A DNA stretch of 64,000 nt, taken from NCBI GenBank assembly GCA_008694505.1, contig VZDJ01000090.1:9993646-10057645 (forward strand). Reading direction: 5' to 3'. Source of the stretch: Cyanoderma ruficeps. Taxonomy: Eukaryota; Chordata; Aves; Passeriformes; Timaliidae. Made by a program: the position numbers and the translations under genes. How positions within the stretch are numbered: position 1 is the first letter of the stretch; every line of letters starts with the position of its first letter. This document shows positions 39,701 to 51,289 of this stretch, piece after piece. Below the pieces are notes generated by a model. The model ran no database searches and was not told where the DNA came from. It worked only from the letters and a program-made list of their open reading frames with translations.

Positions 39701-40859
39701 GGGAAAAGATGATGAACAGACAATGGAGAGATTGTGTTAGAATTAGTCAGAAAACTGGTCTCTGACCCCTAAATGGATGCTTCGTTTTAAATGAGCATTT
39801 TAAATGTCACATTTGCCATGTGAAAATGCTGCAGCTGGAGCCCTAAAGTATATCCAGGCCAGGTCAGCCTCAGTGTTTTGCCATGCCTGCTACCAGAAGT
39901 GCCCATTAGCACAGCTCTGATGCAGTACCCTTGCTCAACAGGAACAGGCTCACATCTCCAGTTCAATGAGGCATTCAAACAGACATTCAGTAGCCTTTAA
40001 GTATCTCCTTGCATTCAGTGGAACTATCCAAAGTTCATGCTTGAGGAAGCAAAAAGGGTTCCTGAAGTAATTAAGAAGAGTTTGTAGCCCCTTAGTCATC
40101 CACAAACTAGTTACTCCATTAGTTTAAACAGGGAAGTGTCTAATGATGTCTCAAAGAAATGAGAATGCTGTGCCTGGTTGCATGAAGGAAAGCATCACCA
40201 AACCAGGAGCCCAGACAGGAATGCAACATCAGGTGGTAACAGAAGTACGTGCCATGCTTTGGGGCACGTGGCCTCTGCTAAATGTCATCTTTGCAGCTGA
40301 AGTTTAGCATCACGGCCTCCCCTCTGTAGTGACACCCCATATGCCCAAGCAAGCACAGCTAGTGAGGGAATAGTAAATCAGGGTGACCAGCTGTGCCTGC
40401 CTGGAAAGGTCAGGCAGCAGGAGAGGGGCCAGCTGCAGGAAGAGGGCCAGTGATGCAAATGCAAGCTTTGTTGCATGGAAGGAGCCTGAGGTAGAGTCAG
40501 CTTTGTGAGTGACAGTACAGGAGGCGTGGAGGGTAAGACCTCTTCAAGGGAGAAGATGAAGGGGAGAAGATGGTGTGCTCGTGCAGTATCGAGTGATTAA
40601 GTATTGAGTGATGAGATCTGTGAGAGAACCCAAATTACTGTGCAACAGGAAATACTGTTTAACAAAGGAAAAAGAAAGGTGTTAAACAGTAAGCGATGCA
40701 GTCTCTTTAGCAGAATTGGTGTGGTGTTTATAGAAACACAACAGGAAATTGTCTGCAACACCTGGCAAGCAGTATGTTCAACCTCTCACATTGTGCAAAA
40801 AAAATTAAGCTCACAGAAAATAGAAGGACTTGTTTCTGAGGCCTCGTTGGATGTGTACA
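39701..40859. other. Unique DNA, no gene recognised
   Basis: Sequence between the candidate exon and the duplicated block. Positions 40160-40560 are somewhat more GC-rich than the surroundings. No repeat family or exon could be named. Confidence 0.45.
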
Positions 40860-41141
40860 CAAGGATTTCTTGGCGAGTTTTGGATGGAGGGTGGAGAGAA
40901 TAAGGGTTTGTTGCAGAATTGAAGGCTTAATAGTAGGCTAATAAATTCTGTAAATATTTCATTTCTCCAGCCAAGAAGCACTTGGAAACAAGCCGGGACA
41001 CCTCTGAACTCCAGTTGCTAATGAAATTATATTGTGCTATTGCTTTTCTATTAAAAAAAAAAAAAAGCCCTGCAATATTTAAATGCCAGATTTTCTAGTT
41101 TTTCCTTCCTGCATTATTTCCTAGGTTTAGGTCCTGCCGGC
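40860..41141. repeat. Direct duplication, copy 1 (282 bp), probable contig-end overlap
   Basis: This block starts CAAGGATTTCTTGGCGAG and ends TCCTGCCGGC. It is repeated directly after a single N at 41142. The copies differ by three substitutions (ATGG/ACGG, GACACC/GACGCC, AATATTT/AATGTTT) and one A in a poly(A) run of 14 versus 15. About 1 percent divergence, perfect edge alignment with the N, and termination just before a GC-rich island all suggest two overlapping contig ends or haplotypes left uncollapsed. Confidence 0.9.
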
Positions 41142-41142
41142 N
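41142..41142. other. Assembly gap marker (single N)
   Basis: The N lies exactly between the two copies of the 282/283-bp duplication, so it marks a scaffolding join and probably not a miscalled base. Confidence 0.85.
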
Positions 41143-41425
41143 CAAGGATTTCTTGGCGAGTTTTGGACGGAGGGTGGAGAGAATAAGGGTTTGTTGCAGA
41201 ATTGAAGGCTTAATAGTAGGCTAATAAATTCTGTAAATGTTTCATTTCTCCAGCCAAGAAGCACTTGGAAACAAGCCGGGACGCCTCTGAACTCCAGTTG
41301 CTAATGAAATTATATTGTGCTATTGCTTTTCTATTAAAAAAAAAAAAAAAGCCCTGCAATATTTAAATGCCAGATTTTCTAGTTTTTCCTTCCTGCATTA
41401 TTTCCTAGGTTTAGGTCCTGCCGGC
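41143..41425. repeat. Direct duplication, copy 2 (283 bp)
   Basis: Near-identical to 40860-41141. This copy continues without interruption into the CpG island, whereas copy 1 continues leftwards into unique sequence, as expected for two contigs overlapping here. Confidence 0.9.
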
Positions 41426-41800
41426 CAGTTTCATCGGGGAAATTATTATTTCCGTTGGACGAACAGCAGACCCGCAAGAAGCCGGAGGAGGAGGGAGACG
41501 GCGCTGACCTCCCTCCGCCCAGAGACCCTCCGCCCCGCGGGATCGGCAGCGCAAGGGCGGCGTGCTCGGAGCGCCCCCCGCCGGCCGGGAGAGGGGAGCC
41601 GGGAGCCGCGAGAGGGAATCCGGGAGCCGAGAGAAGGGAGCTGGGAACCGAGAGAGGGGAGTCGGGAACCGGGAGAGGGGACCCGGGAGAGGGGAGCCGG
41701 GAGCCGGGAACCGGGAGAGGGGAGCCGGGAGCCGCGATCCTCCCGAACGTCCCGCGGTGCTGCTGCTCGGGCTCGCAATGACTGCTCTCCTGGACCCTGG
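41420..41800. promoter_or_regulatory. CpG island, candidate promoter
   Basis: By eye there are about 40 CpG dinucleotides in roughly 360 bases, inside a window that is otherwise CpG-poor and AT-rich. The left part (41420-41587) is mixed GC-rich sequence with CCGCCC and GCGGG boxes. The right part is a 21-bp minisatellite. Islands like this usually mark vertebrate promoters and stay unmethylated in the germ line. The direction of transcription is not clear: a good donor (CAG|GTAAAT) lies 140 bases downstream on the plus strand, while the candidate exon at 39.5 kb is on the minus strand, so a divergent promoter is possible. A methylated GC-rich minisatellite without promoter function is the main alternative. 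Confidence 0.6.
41588..41734 (+). repeat. 21-bp minisatellite, seven units, G-quadruplex-prone
   Basis: Seven consecutive 21-bp units of the type GGAGAGGGGAGCCGGGAGCC plus G, with a few substitutions per unit. From 41656 to 41729 the plus strand has eleven runs of three or four G separated by loops of only three or four bases, so several overlapping quadruplexes could form. The 21-bp period is seven codons, which explains why long stop-free frames exist on both strands. The Arg/Glu/Gly/Pro-rich peptides they would encode are an artefact of the repeat. Confidence 0.9.
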
Positions 41801-42010
41801 CAACAACCCGTGTGCCCTGCCTCGGGAATTTCCCTGTCGAACAACAGCAGGCTCCGGGAGGAAAGCGAGGGAGCAGGGGGTTTTGTTGGTTTTCAATATG
41901 TCCTTTTTTCCTTCAAGGTTCTTCCCTCCTACAGGGCAGGTAAATGTTGTGAATGTTGTAGGGCTTTCACACAGAAAGTTATTTGTGGCTAAAGGGGCAC
42001 AATAGCTCGC
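41801..42010 (+). other. Possible first-exon 3' part with consensus splice donor
   Basis: Downstream of the island the plus strand carries TTCTTCCCTCCTACAGGGCAG followed by GTAAATG, a full-consensus donor with GT at 41940-41941. An ATG at 41778 opens a frame through this donor to a stop near 42005, but the encoded peptide is unfamiliar. If the island is a plus-strand promoter, a short 5' exon ending at 41939 is the simplest model. This is inference from motifs only. Confidence 0.25.
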
Positions 42011-42103
42011 AAGAAATTGTTCTGTGGCATCCCTCTCACTTGTTGGTCCTATGCCCTGGTTGCCCCCAGCACAAATACCCACCTGACCCACGAATTATCA
42101 CCG

Positions 42104-42150
42104 AGGTGTTTCGGGATGGAAACACCCTTAGGTGTTTTGGGATGGAAACA
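42104..42150. repeat. 26-bp-period tandem duplication
   Basis: AGGTGTTTCGGGATGGAAACA (42104-42124) recurs as AGGTGTTTTGGGATGGAAACA (42130-42150), with one C/T difference at a CpG. A local duplication just downstream of the CpG island. Confidence 0.85.
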
Positions 42151-42258
42151 GATTTGTCTGGTGCATCACCTTGCCAACAAAACTGACCTCCAGACAGACC
42201 AGGCACGTACAGTTAGGGAGGATGGAGAGGTCTTTCCTTCTGACTTACAAAGTTTGCC

Positions 42259-42565
42259 AATGGATTTTACCAGAAAATGCAAACAACGTGCTGAGTTTGT
42301 TACAGCAGCAGCAGGTCTGTTCTCTGTATCCCTCAGACAGTTCTTACAGGAGCTGCTTTTTTCATGCAGAGAAGCCGTGCTGCCTGGGCTGACAGTTTGT
42401 TGGTATCAGCTCTACAGTAAGAGCCTCTCAGTGCCTGACATCTCTGGAGGCTTTGCTGTTTCACCTTTTGAGGGGATGTGGTCTGTTTATCTGTCAGTTG
42501 CTTCTGCTGAAGGTTTTTATTCTTCAGCCAAATCAGTTTTGAAAAATTCTTCTCTTATCTGCTAA
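42259..42565 (+). other. Open frame of about 101 codons downstream of the CpG island, unassigned
   Basis: Starting at ATG 42259, inside a frame open since about 42017, the peptide includes EFVTAAAGLFSVSLRQF, CWYQLYSKSLSVPDI and SVYLSVASAEGFYSSAKS, then stops at 42565. Codon content is less AT-biased than neighbouring desert. I recognise no domain, signal peptide or zinc-binding pattern. Its position 0.5-0.8 kb beyond the island makes it worth checking as a small or lineage-specific protein, or an lncRNA exon, but the frame alone is not proof. Confidence 0.18.
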
Positions 42566-45500
42566 TTAACCCTTTTCCTCATCAGGCATCAATAATACTC
42601 CTAAAATATAATTTAATTTTTTTCCCTGAAGTCCATCTGTTTGCGTTCCCTTTGAGATTTCTCTTTTCTGCTGCTAAATTGTTCTTCCTCATTTCCATTC
42701 TCCTCATGGTTTCCCTCTTTTGATTAGTCCCACATTTTAAAAAAAATTCCTTACAATTACAGTATCAGTTGGGGAAAGGGTAAAAAATATAGCCAACAGC
42801 TGAAAGTTGTCCTTTCTATCAACTGTGCCAAAAACTGCTAACAGCCTCCTGGTTTCATTCAGAGACTGCCAGTTAATGACCTCTCCGAGGGTCAAGTATT
42901 AACAGGGATTGGTATTCATGTACAGAATATTTTCAACAACTGTATCCTGAAATGGGAATTACAGTATTTTCTATTCCAAGATACAACATCAAGATTTTTA
43001 TTTGTCTGACACCTCAACTCACTTGAGGGAAAGTATTTTTTTCTGAGGATGTACTTTATCAAAATGTCTCTCTCTGTGGGTCAGCAAATTTCAGTGAATT
43101 TTGAAGGACTAAATGCTTTCCCCCTCTCCATTTTGTGCTGTGTTTGATATTATCTTGGCTGTGGTTTCATCAGAAACTGTGAGCAAAATAGTGTGGCAAG
43201 GCAGTGAGTAGAAGACCTTCACAGGAAAATCAAATGACACAAGAAGTGGCATTAGAGATGTGTAATGAGGGGGCTGCTGAGAGACGGCTGCCAGCATAAA
43301 TGTCAGGGAACAAGCATGCTGTGAGAGGTGTGATTGCTCAAATGAGCATTGAATCTTCATGGTTATGAAAGCCCCACGTGCCATTTTCCATAAAAGTAGT
43401 GATGTTAAAATCCAATGATCCGCCAAATTCTGTCACGTTTTCTCATCACAAGAAATGCCTTATCTGGTTACAATTTGATGTGCAATTCTTCCTTCTTTGT
43501 ACTTTATGCACAAAGGAGCTCTCAGCACTGCAGAAAGAGCAAATTTGTTCCCATGTGTTGTGAACAAAGCCTGATTAAATTTTCTAAACAAAATATATTT
43601 TGGACAATAATGGGGACTTTGGGAGTAGTTAGTTTTTAATATGCTTTTCCACATGCTAGTTTTAAAAAATTGAGAGCACAGCTAAATAGCTCCAGTTGGT
43701 GAAAACTTGAATTGGATAATCCAAAGGAATTGGCTGTTGTTTCAGTGAACCAGTTTGGAAAATGGGTACATTCTTGGTGTGGAAGAATTTGAGCAGTTTT
43801 GCAGCATAACTCCTTGGATGTAGGTCATCTCTAAACCCAGGTTGTAGGAACTTCTTTTCTGAATGAGAGGTGCATTAAAAAAAGTTGCTTTTTCAGCATA
43901 TATGGTGAAATCTGCACCCAAGACCGCTCACCCTTCAATAAACTCTGCCATCAGCAACTACTTTAATGTATCCCCAAGTCTTGCACTGAAATTTTGTTTG
44001 ACCTTTATAGGGTATCTCTGTTAGATGGCTGACTGTGCTGGTCCACAGAGCAGTTGGACAAGTGAAGCACTACTGACAAGTTAAAATCCTTGTTTTGTCT
44101 GTCAGTGCAGCTCTGAAGGTTTCAGTTTGTGAGCTGACTGCTCCCTAGCCAGAAGGCTCAGCCATGGGGGTGCTGGTGTCACCCCACACAATCTCCCCTC
44201 ACTCTGTGTGTCCTGGAGAGGACAAGCCTGATGAAGGACTCTTGCAAGAAGCGAGCAGAAGATTCATCTCTGTTCTCTGAGAATCTGGGGATTTACATGA
44301 GCAGATAAATGGAGGCTCAAGTGAGCAGTTACCAGCAGCCCTACTTGTTTTGCTGGGGGAAAAAATGGGTCCTGTTCCTTCCCTCTTCCCTCCTGTTCCC
44401 CTTCCCCACACCATATGTGGTCCAGGAGGAACCCTGCAGCTGTCCTGAGAAAGGAGAGTGGGCTCCCTAGGACCAGACTCACCAGTCCACCATGGAAGAC
44501 TGACAAAGGAGACTGGGAAGCACTCAGGTAGGGGCACATTCAGGTAATGCTGGATTTATGAGAGGCATTGCTTTGGTGCTGCACTGCTTAAAACTCCTGG
44601 AGCTGAGAATAGAAATTATTTTGGTCCAAAAGGAAATATTTTGTTCAACTTCATCCTTCTTTTTTTTTTGGTGCATAGATAAAGGGAATATGAATTCTGT
44701 TCAGGCTTTTTCCTTCATTTTATGTCAACTTTAAATCAAATTAATGTGAATATGACTAGGATCACAACTGAAAAGTGCAAAACCAAAGAGCTCCTTGGAA
44801 TTGATAATAGTAATGAAAAAAATATTTTCAAAACAAGGACTTTATGCTGCCAGCATCTAAACGAACTACTTCACGGCTTTTGAATTCCCTCAGTACACAC
44901 ATGCACCCATATTTCTTACGGGCTGCATGCTGAGTTCAATCATGTTTTAAGGTCATCTCATCCTGAGCTTATTGTTCGTTAAATACAGGTGCCAAACTGA
45001 GTAGGGAAATTGCACAGACTGGTGAATGCAGAATGATTCTGGGAGGAGAGAGAGCAAGCTTGGTCCTAAGACTAAAATATGTGTAATTAATTGCTGTGTT
45101 TATTGGAGAAATAGCAGGGAACATAAAATTAGTCGTCATATGGGGGCAACCAGGGAAAAGAAAAAAGCTTGACATTGTCAGGAAGCTGAATAGTTCCTAC
45201 CCCAGGGGCTCGAATCACTTGGCTATACAAATCTGGGAGAGCTGGCAATGCTCCATCAGACACACAGGAGGTAAAGCAAGAAATAACATCCAAAAGCCAG
45301 ACCAAAAGTTCAATGCAATCTCTGTCCATATTACCATGTTGGTCCTTTTTTTAGGAGGATTAAAATCCTCATATTTTTGCTGGTCTCAGTAATTTTCTTT
45401 CAATAATGCCCTGGTATTACCTCGTGCAGGGAACATAAGTCAAGTGCCTCAATTTTTGGCAGTTATAAGGGCTGTAACAGAAAGTATTACTTTTATTTCA

Positions 45501-48500
45501 CATCATTAGGTCAAATTAAGTTTATCAGCTGGAATTCATGCTGGTGAACAGGGGATATGAAAAGCTTCTTCATATTGCTTCTTGGTTTTAAAGAAAAAAA
45601 AATCCTCTCTTCTCTTAAGACTGGTGCATGTTGCAGGGGCAATACTTAGACTTTTCCATGACATTTTTCTTGAATGGTCCATGGTACACTGGGGGCTGTG
45701 AAGCAAAACTAAGTGAGCCTCTTGTTTACACTTTTTTCTTTCCTTTGTCAGGTTATTGCTCCCTTCTGGACCTAACTTTGTTTTCATGTTTTCTCTTTCA
45801 AGTAGTCCCTTATGAATCCTCTTTCTCCTCACAAATCTTCCATGGACTGCCTTGTTTTTCCCATGCCTATAATAATTGTACCTATAAGATGTTTTGGTGG
45901 TGAAGAGGCAGTTGCATGGAGTAAAGAGGTGTGTAATTAAGAGGTCAGAGGCTGCACCCTGAAATAAATTGCTCTCTGATAAATTACTGGGCTCTCAGTG
46001 ATTGTTGAGCACTAATAGTATTGAACTGAGGAACCACTGTTAGCAATTTGCCTCTCTGAAACACCTGGAAATGTGGATGGTGATGGGAATGTGCTCAAAT
46101 AGTACTAAGAGTTGTGGGAGCCAATGACAAGGAAAACAAACAGAATATAGCCTCATTTTTATGACAGCAGATAACTCCTATTTATAATATCTTACTGTTA
46201 ACTCAGACAGAAATGACTAATTGATATTCCACACCACAGAAATTTGAGGAGTGAGTTCTGGACTGGAGGTAAAAGTGGCCCATATGAGAGAGAGAGATTT
46301 TAAACAGAGTAGACAAAGAAAAGAATCCTACAGAAAAGTGTGTTTCTCTTCTGAGGCTAAAGAGATGATTTGCAAGGGACTGCATAAGATCCTGATCAGT
46401 TCCTATGATGGGCTTTAAAGGAAAATGTCAAAAGAGAGACTTCAGGAAACCAGAATTAACCTTCAAGAAAATGTGCGGTTTTGACAGGGAAAGGCAGTCA
46501 CAAGTGCAGAACTAAGAGGGGAACAACATTCTAACACTGGGGCAACTGCAAATGCCCAGAAAGGAGATGTGGGGGAAAGGGAAGTAAAGCTTAAAGTCTT
46601 GACTTCACAAAAACAACTAGCAGAGCTGTCTGGACTGGGACAAGGAACAAAAAGCCACACTCTCTGGAAAGCATCCAAACATTCTGCTGTGTTACCTTGA
46701 CTTCCACAATTTTGGGAACACTGGCTAACCATGAACAAGTTGGGTAAGAGGACATCACCAGCACCATTTATGAAAGGCAAACTTCACGAGAGCAATGGGC
46801 AAGATTTCAGTAGAAGATAAATGAGCTCTTACCCAGAAAGTAAATGGAACATTTATTAGTTTTAAGCTGTACACAGGTGTACAAGCCAGTGTTTTGTCAG
46901 AGAAAATGACAGTTGTAAGGAAAGAAGAGTCCAGGTAAATGAAATTTAGAAGAACCCAGTGGATGAAATTCAAGTTTGTACTTGTGATCTTACTGCCATT
47001 AAGAGAGTGAGTGAGGTAAATGTAAGAGGAAATAACATACTGCAAAAATACAATTTGTGATAATACCAGGGACAAAAGTATCCTTTACTGATTTTAAAAT
47101 ATATTGAGTTCTTCATCTTATGCAGTAGTGCTTCACCTCAGAAGAAAAGGTGACAAAGTTTTAAGAAGAGGTTTAGGATGCTTTCCCAGTGGAGAAGAAA
47201 GCATTCAGCAGAATACAAAATAGACCTGAAAGCCAAACTGTTCACTGTCCAATGACAAAACAAAGAAAGGAGCTGGCTAAGATTACTGTAGGGGAAAAAA
47301 AGAGAACAAAGGGCAGAAGAAACAGACCACGGCATGCATTTTCTGTGGAAAAAAACCCCAAGAAATTCTCTAAGTAATAGGATGAAGAGATCTCATAAAT
47401 TATGTGTCTTGATTAAACGTGGGGGTTTTGACTGAAATATAGGTATACTGCTGTCTTTGTAAACACCAAGAACATTTTCCTCTGTTTTCCCTATTAGCTC
47501 TCTCCTGCAGAGTATTGACAAACTCGGGGTTGAGAGTTGTAGAATGTTTGGCTGTAGAACTGCCTGGAAAGATAAAAAAAGGAGTGAACTTCCAAAAATT
47601 CTCATCTTCTTTCTTTTCTGCTCTGTCTTGCAACAAACCTGTAGGAACCGATCATCTTTAAACCCTCTTCCTTGTTCTATAATTTTGGTGTAACATGCCG
47701 AGGCACACACTGCCAGGGCGTAACACTGTGGCTGCTTCTGCAGGAAATTAGGCTTCACTGTATCTTCACTGAACACAAACACAGCATCAACAACAAAGTG
47801 AAAATAGAACATAAGGAGATCCTAGGTAGGTTTCTGTAGCCAGCCCATCCATGTGGTTGTGGCAAATGTCTTTAGAGAAGGAAAGCACACGTGGCATGTA
47901 AGCATGGCCTTTGAGAGACACTGTTTCTCCAGCAGATTTTTAGACGGTGTCTGAGGCCAAGTGTTTTGCAGTGAAGTACATAAAATGGAATTTGATGGGA
48001 TTAGCAGTGTAGCTACTGTATTTCAGCCAGATTTAAAGATCTCATTGCATGTTTTATATATAATAGAGAATTTATCCTTGGATATATGATTGACTCCTTT
48101 TGTTCTCTATGTGCTGGCCTCTTCACCCAATTTACCATATTTCCTAAATATATGACTATGTGTAAAGTCTCAGCAGTTTAATCACAAAGCCTAAACAACC
48201 CAAAAGACAAGTCAGTATGCAATACTGCATTTTTTGTATTAGTGAACAAAACCAACATAATCTCATTTTACAGGCATCTAATATTTTTTTGCAGGTTTGC
48301 CAACATTATTTCTGCAATGGTTTTTTTCTATGTTTTCAGGCTAAAATAGTAATTTAGAAATTTTTAGTTCAGCTCTAAATAACTGAATTTTCCAAATGTC
48401 ATTAATGTGATAAAAATGTGATAAATGTGATAAAAATCCTCTTATTTTCATGCTTCTTTTTTTTGCCAAATTACTTTTTGAACACAGGTAATTTTAATCT

Positions 48501-51289
48501 TTTTTTATCTGTAAGATTCTGTGCCAGGAAGATTTCTCTGGGCATTACATGACAAACAAGACATGTTTTGAACTTGACAGCTGCTAGTTTTCTTTGACAT
48601 TCTCTGGTTCTGTTTTGGAAGAGAGAATGAATGGATCTTCCCTGTTCATCTTTACTTAGCTTCTGCTGGGTGAGCAGCATTACCCTGCCTCACCTGCTTA
48701 ATGTTCCTTGAGTATAGATTAAAGTAGGTAGCAAGGGGAGCTATGTGTCATGCAGCGGTGCTTTCTTAAAATAATGTGTGGGAAGAAGGGAAATAGCCTG
48801 GAGTTTTCTGCTCCCACTAATTGCCTTTTTTCACCAGCTTACTGCAACTCGTTCCACACCCTGCAGTTTGTGTTCATGCTGCCACGGAAGTGAGCTGACA
48901 ATATTTCACTGTGAAAGGCCTTCTGTTGTGCAGTGAAGATCTATTATTTGTCCTGCCTTTTTGGAAGATAAAAATTCCTAACTAGCTTACTTTATTTTTA
49001 TTCTGCAGCTGTGATAGCCTCAGCTGTCTTTCAAGCCCACTAGTCTGTTTCCCAAACCAGAAGCAGGGCACAGATGGAGAGAATTTTCTGTCCTGAACTC
49101 AGTTTCCCCAATATCAACAATCAAATTTTAGCCATCAGTTCCAAATTAGAAATGCAGATAAGCCTTCATAAGCTTGCCTCTCTGGTTATGGTCCTTTTAT
49201 CTGATAAGCCAGAAGCTCTGTTGATCCTTTCTTTCTCTGTGTACCTTTGCAGTCAGGTAACCTCTTCCAACACTTCTGTTCCAGACTGAACCTGCTCTGG
49301 TAATGTCCAACAAGGGATGTGGAGTGAGATGATGGCTTTTTTGCCTCTGTCTATAGGGGTAAAACTTCAACAGCTTGGGAAAGAATAGGGGAGATCATGC
49401 CACAGTCAGCCTCATCCTTGAGCTGAGACTTCTATTTTTCCTAAGTAATAATTTAAATTAAAGCATTTTTTAAGAAAATGGAATTGCAATGTTCTAATTT
49501 AGCCTTCTGGTTTCTTAGACAGTCTTCAATTAGGAGGTGTATTAACGATGTGAAAAAGTGATAATGTGACTGTTCGCCTGACTTGTTTTAGTGTACTCAA
49601 GACTCACACTTTCCCAGAGAACCTTTTTCTGGCCTCCTCCCAAGTCATGGTGAGCTCCATGGTGAAATTGGAGTATGTCCTTTACTTTGTTCTAAACAGG
49701 TTTGCAAGCTGATGTGAAGTATCTTGGCCATTTGTTAAATAGAGGACAAAATGTCAACCCTCAACTACTTCCCCACTTTGCAGAAGTACCTTTCAGAATT
49801 AATAAATCTAACTGCTGAATCCTCTGGCTTCTTTTTTTTTTTAATTCTAGTGTGATGTAATCCTTCTCTCCCAGTGGGCAAAATATAAGCATTTAGCACT
49901 AATCCTACTTTTTATTATTCTTTTTTAGTTTGTAGGCAAGTTTTTAAAAGTGGTAGGTAGCATTATGACACATTGCTTTATACTGCATGATACACTCCTT
50001 GTTAATTGTCTGCTTCCAAATATTACCCTTCATCCTTACCTTTTCCTTGTCCTGTCCATGTGACCAATATATATCAAGGGAAGCACAAGGAATTTGGAGT
50101 GGGAATGGAATAATAATTTACTCCTTCTTTAGTAAACTGAGATGGTGCTTGTTATTCTTGCTCCTCCCACAGAGCTGAAGGAATAACTAGATTCTCAAAA
50201 GAAGTTGGCCTTGGAGTAAAATTTTTCAGTAAGGAGAAAGAATTGCAATAGGGAGAAGGCTGTAAGTTGTGAGTCTACATTAAAAAAAGCAGGCCAAATA
50301 AGCAGTACAGATAGAAATTCTGGTTGAAGCCAGCATGGTTAAACTTCATGTAATCATTAGGCAGCTGTCCAGAGCTAATTAAATTTCCCGAGAGTGATGC
50401 CCAGTAAGAAGAGATTAAAACTGACTTAGTCAGAAGTATAAAACTTTTCAAAAATATTTTACTAGAGCTATTGATTGTTTGGCTTCCTGATTTTTATTGC
50501 AGTAATGTCCCAGAAGCTGCATTTTGACCAAATAGAATCAGTTGTTTTCTTTTTTTAATTACTTCTCTGATGTTACTTGTGGGCAGAGGTTCTTTGTTGT
50601 TGAGTGCTAGCTAGTGCTGTAATCACATACTGCCAAGTCAACATCTTTCCATAAACAAACTACCTAAGTTTTTACACAGCTTCCATTACCAAAAGATCTG
50701 TGCCCTGAGTTAATCACTCATTATGTTCAGTGCTGTTGAGCACTGTTGATTGGTATCGCTGGATCTCACTGAACATTATTAAACACTGGCAGCATAAGAG
50801 TGATGAGAAAGTACAAGCAGCAAAAGATTTGCCAGCAACCAGAACACGTAAGATGTTCAGAGACTGCTAACACTCCTGTTCAGTGGTAGCTAAAATATAT
50901 GATTGCTTATACATAATGACCCCAGGCTAGGAAGTCAAAGTGAGGACAATAGAGCAGAACATGCTCTTTAATATTATGGAGACATTCTTTCTTCAGATTT
51001 TTTTTACCTCCTTTAGTGTCATGAAAGTGACAAATGACACACTGCTGCCAATGATTACAGTTTCATAACGGGATTACTTCTGTTACACAGGGCACAGCTG
51101 GAGTCAGACCTGTAGTTGCCTTGTAGATCCTTATGCTAAGACTATAGGGGAAACTGAGGATGGAGTGCAGGTCAAAGGATCATGGTAGGGTGCAGGACCA
51201 ATTCTGCAACTTTGAGAAAAACTCAAGGTGCTCTTATGTTACAGGCCCATATAGAGATGTCATTTGGGGCTGGCTCTTTGGTACACATG
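42566..51289. other. Unique AT-rich DNA, no gene recognised
   Basis: No nameable gene or repeat family. One short tandem array lies near 48406-48436. Long mirrored frames near 44199-44539 and 47393-47812 lack any family resemblance. Confidence 0.5.
48406..48436. repeat. GTGATAAA tandem array
   Basis: Three consecutive units of GTGATAAAAAT, GTGATAAAT and GTGATAAAAAT type. A short local expansion. Confidence 0.8.

Noticed and set aside
40860..41425. Duplication as a genuine segmental or regulatory tandem repeat
   Set aside because: The copy boundary coincides exactly with an N and the divergence is at the level of allelic variation, so an assembly overlap is more likely.
41411..42091. Long open frames on both strands (over 220 codons) across the CpG island
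   Set aside because: They are produced by the 21-bp minisatellite and GC-rich stop-poor sequence. The Arg/Glu/Gly/Pro-rich peptides mirror each other on opposite strands and several begin at non-ATG codons.
47393..47812. 139-codon minus-strand frame with a second overlapping frame
   Set aside because: No recognisable family and no clear acceptor/donor pair. Probably chance.
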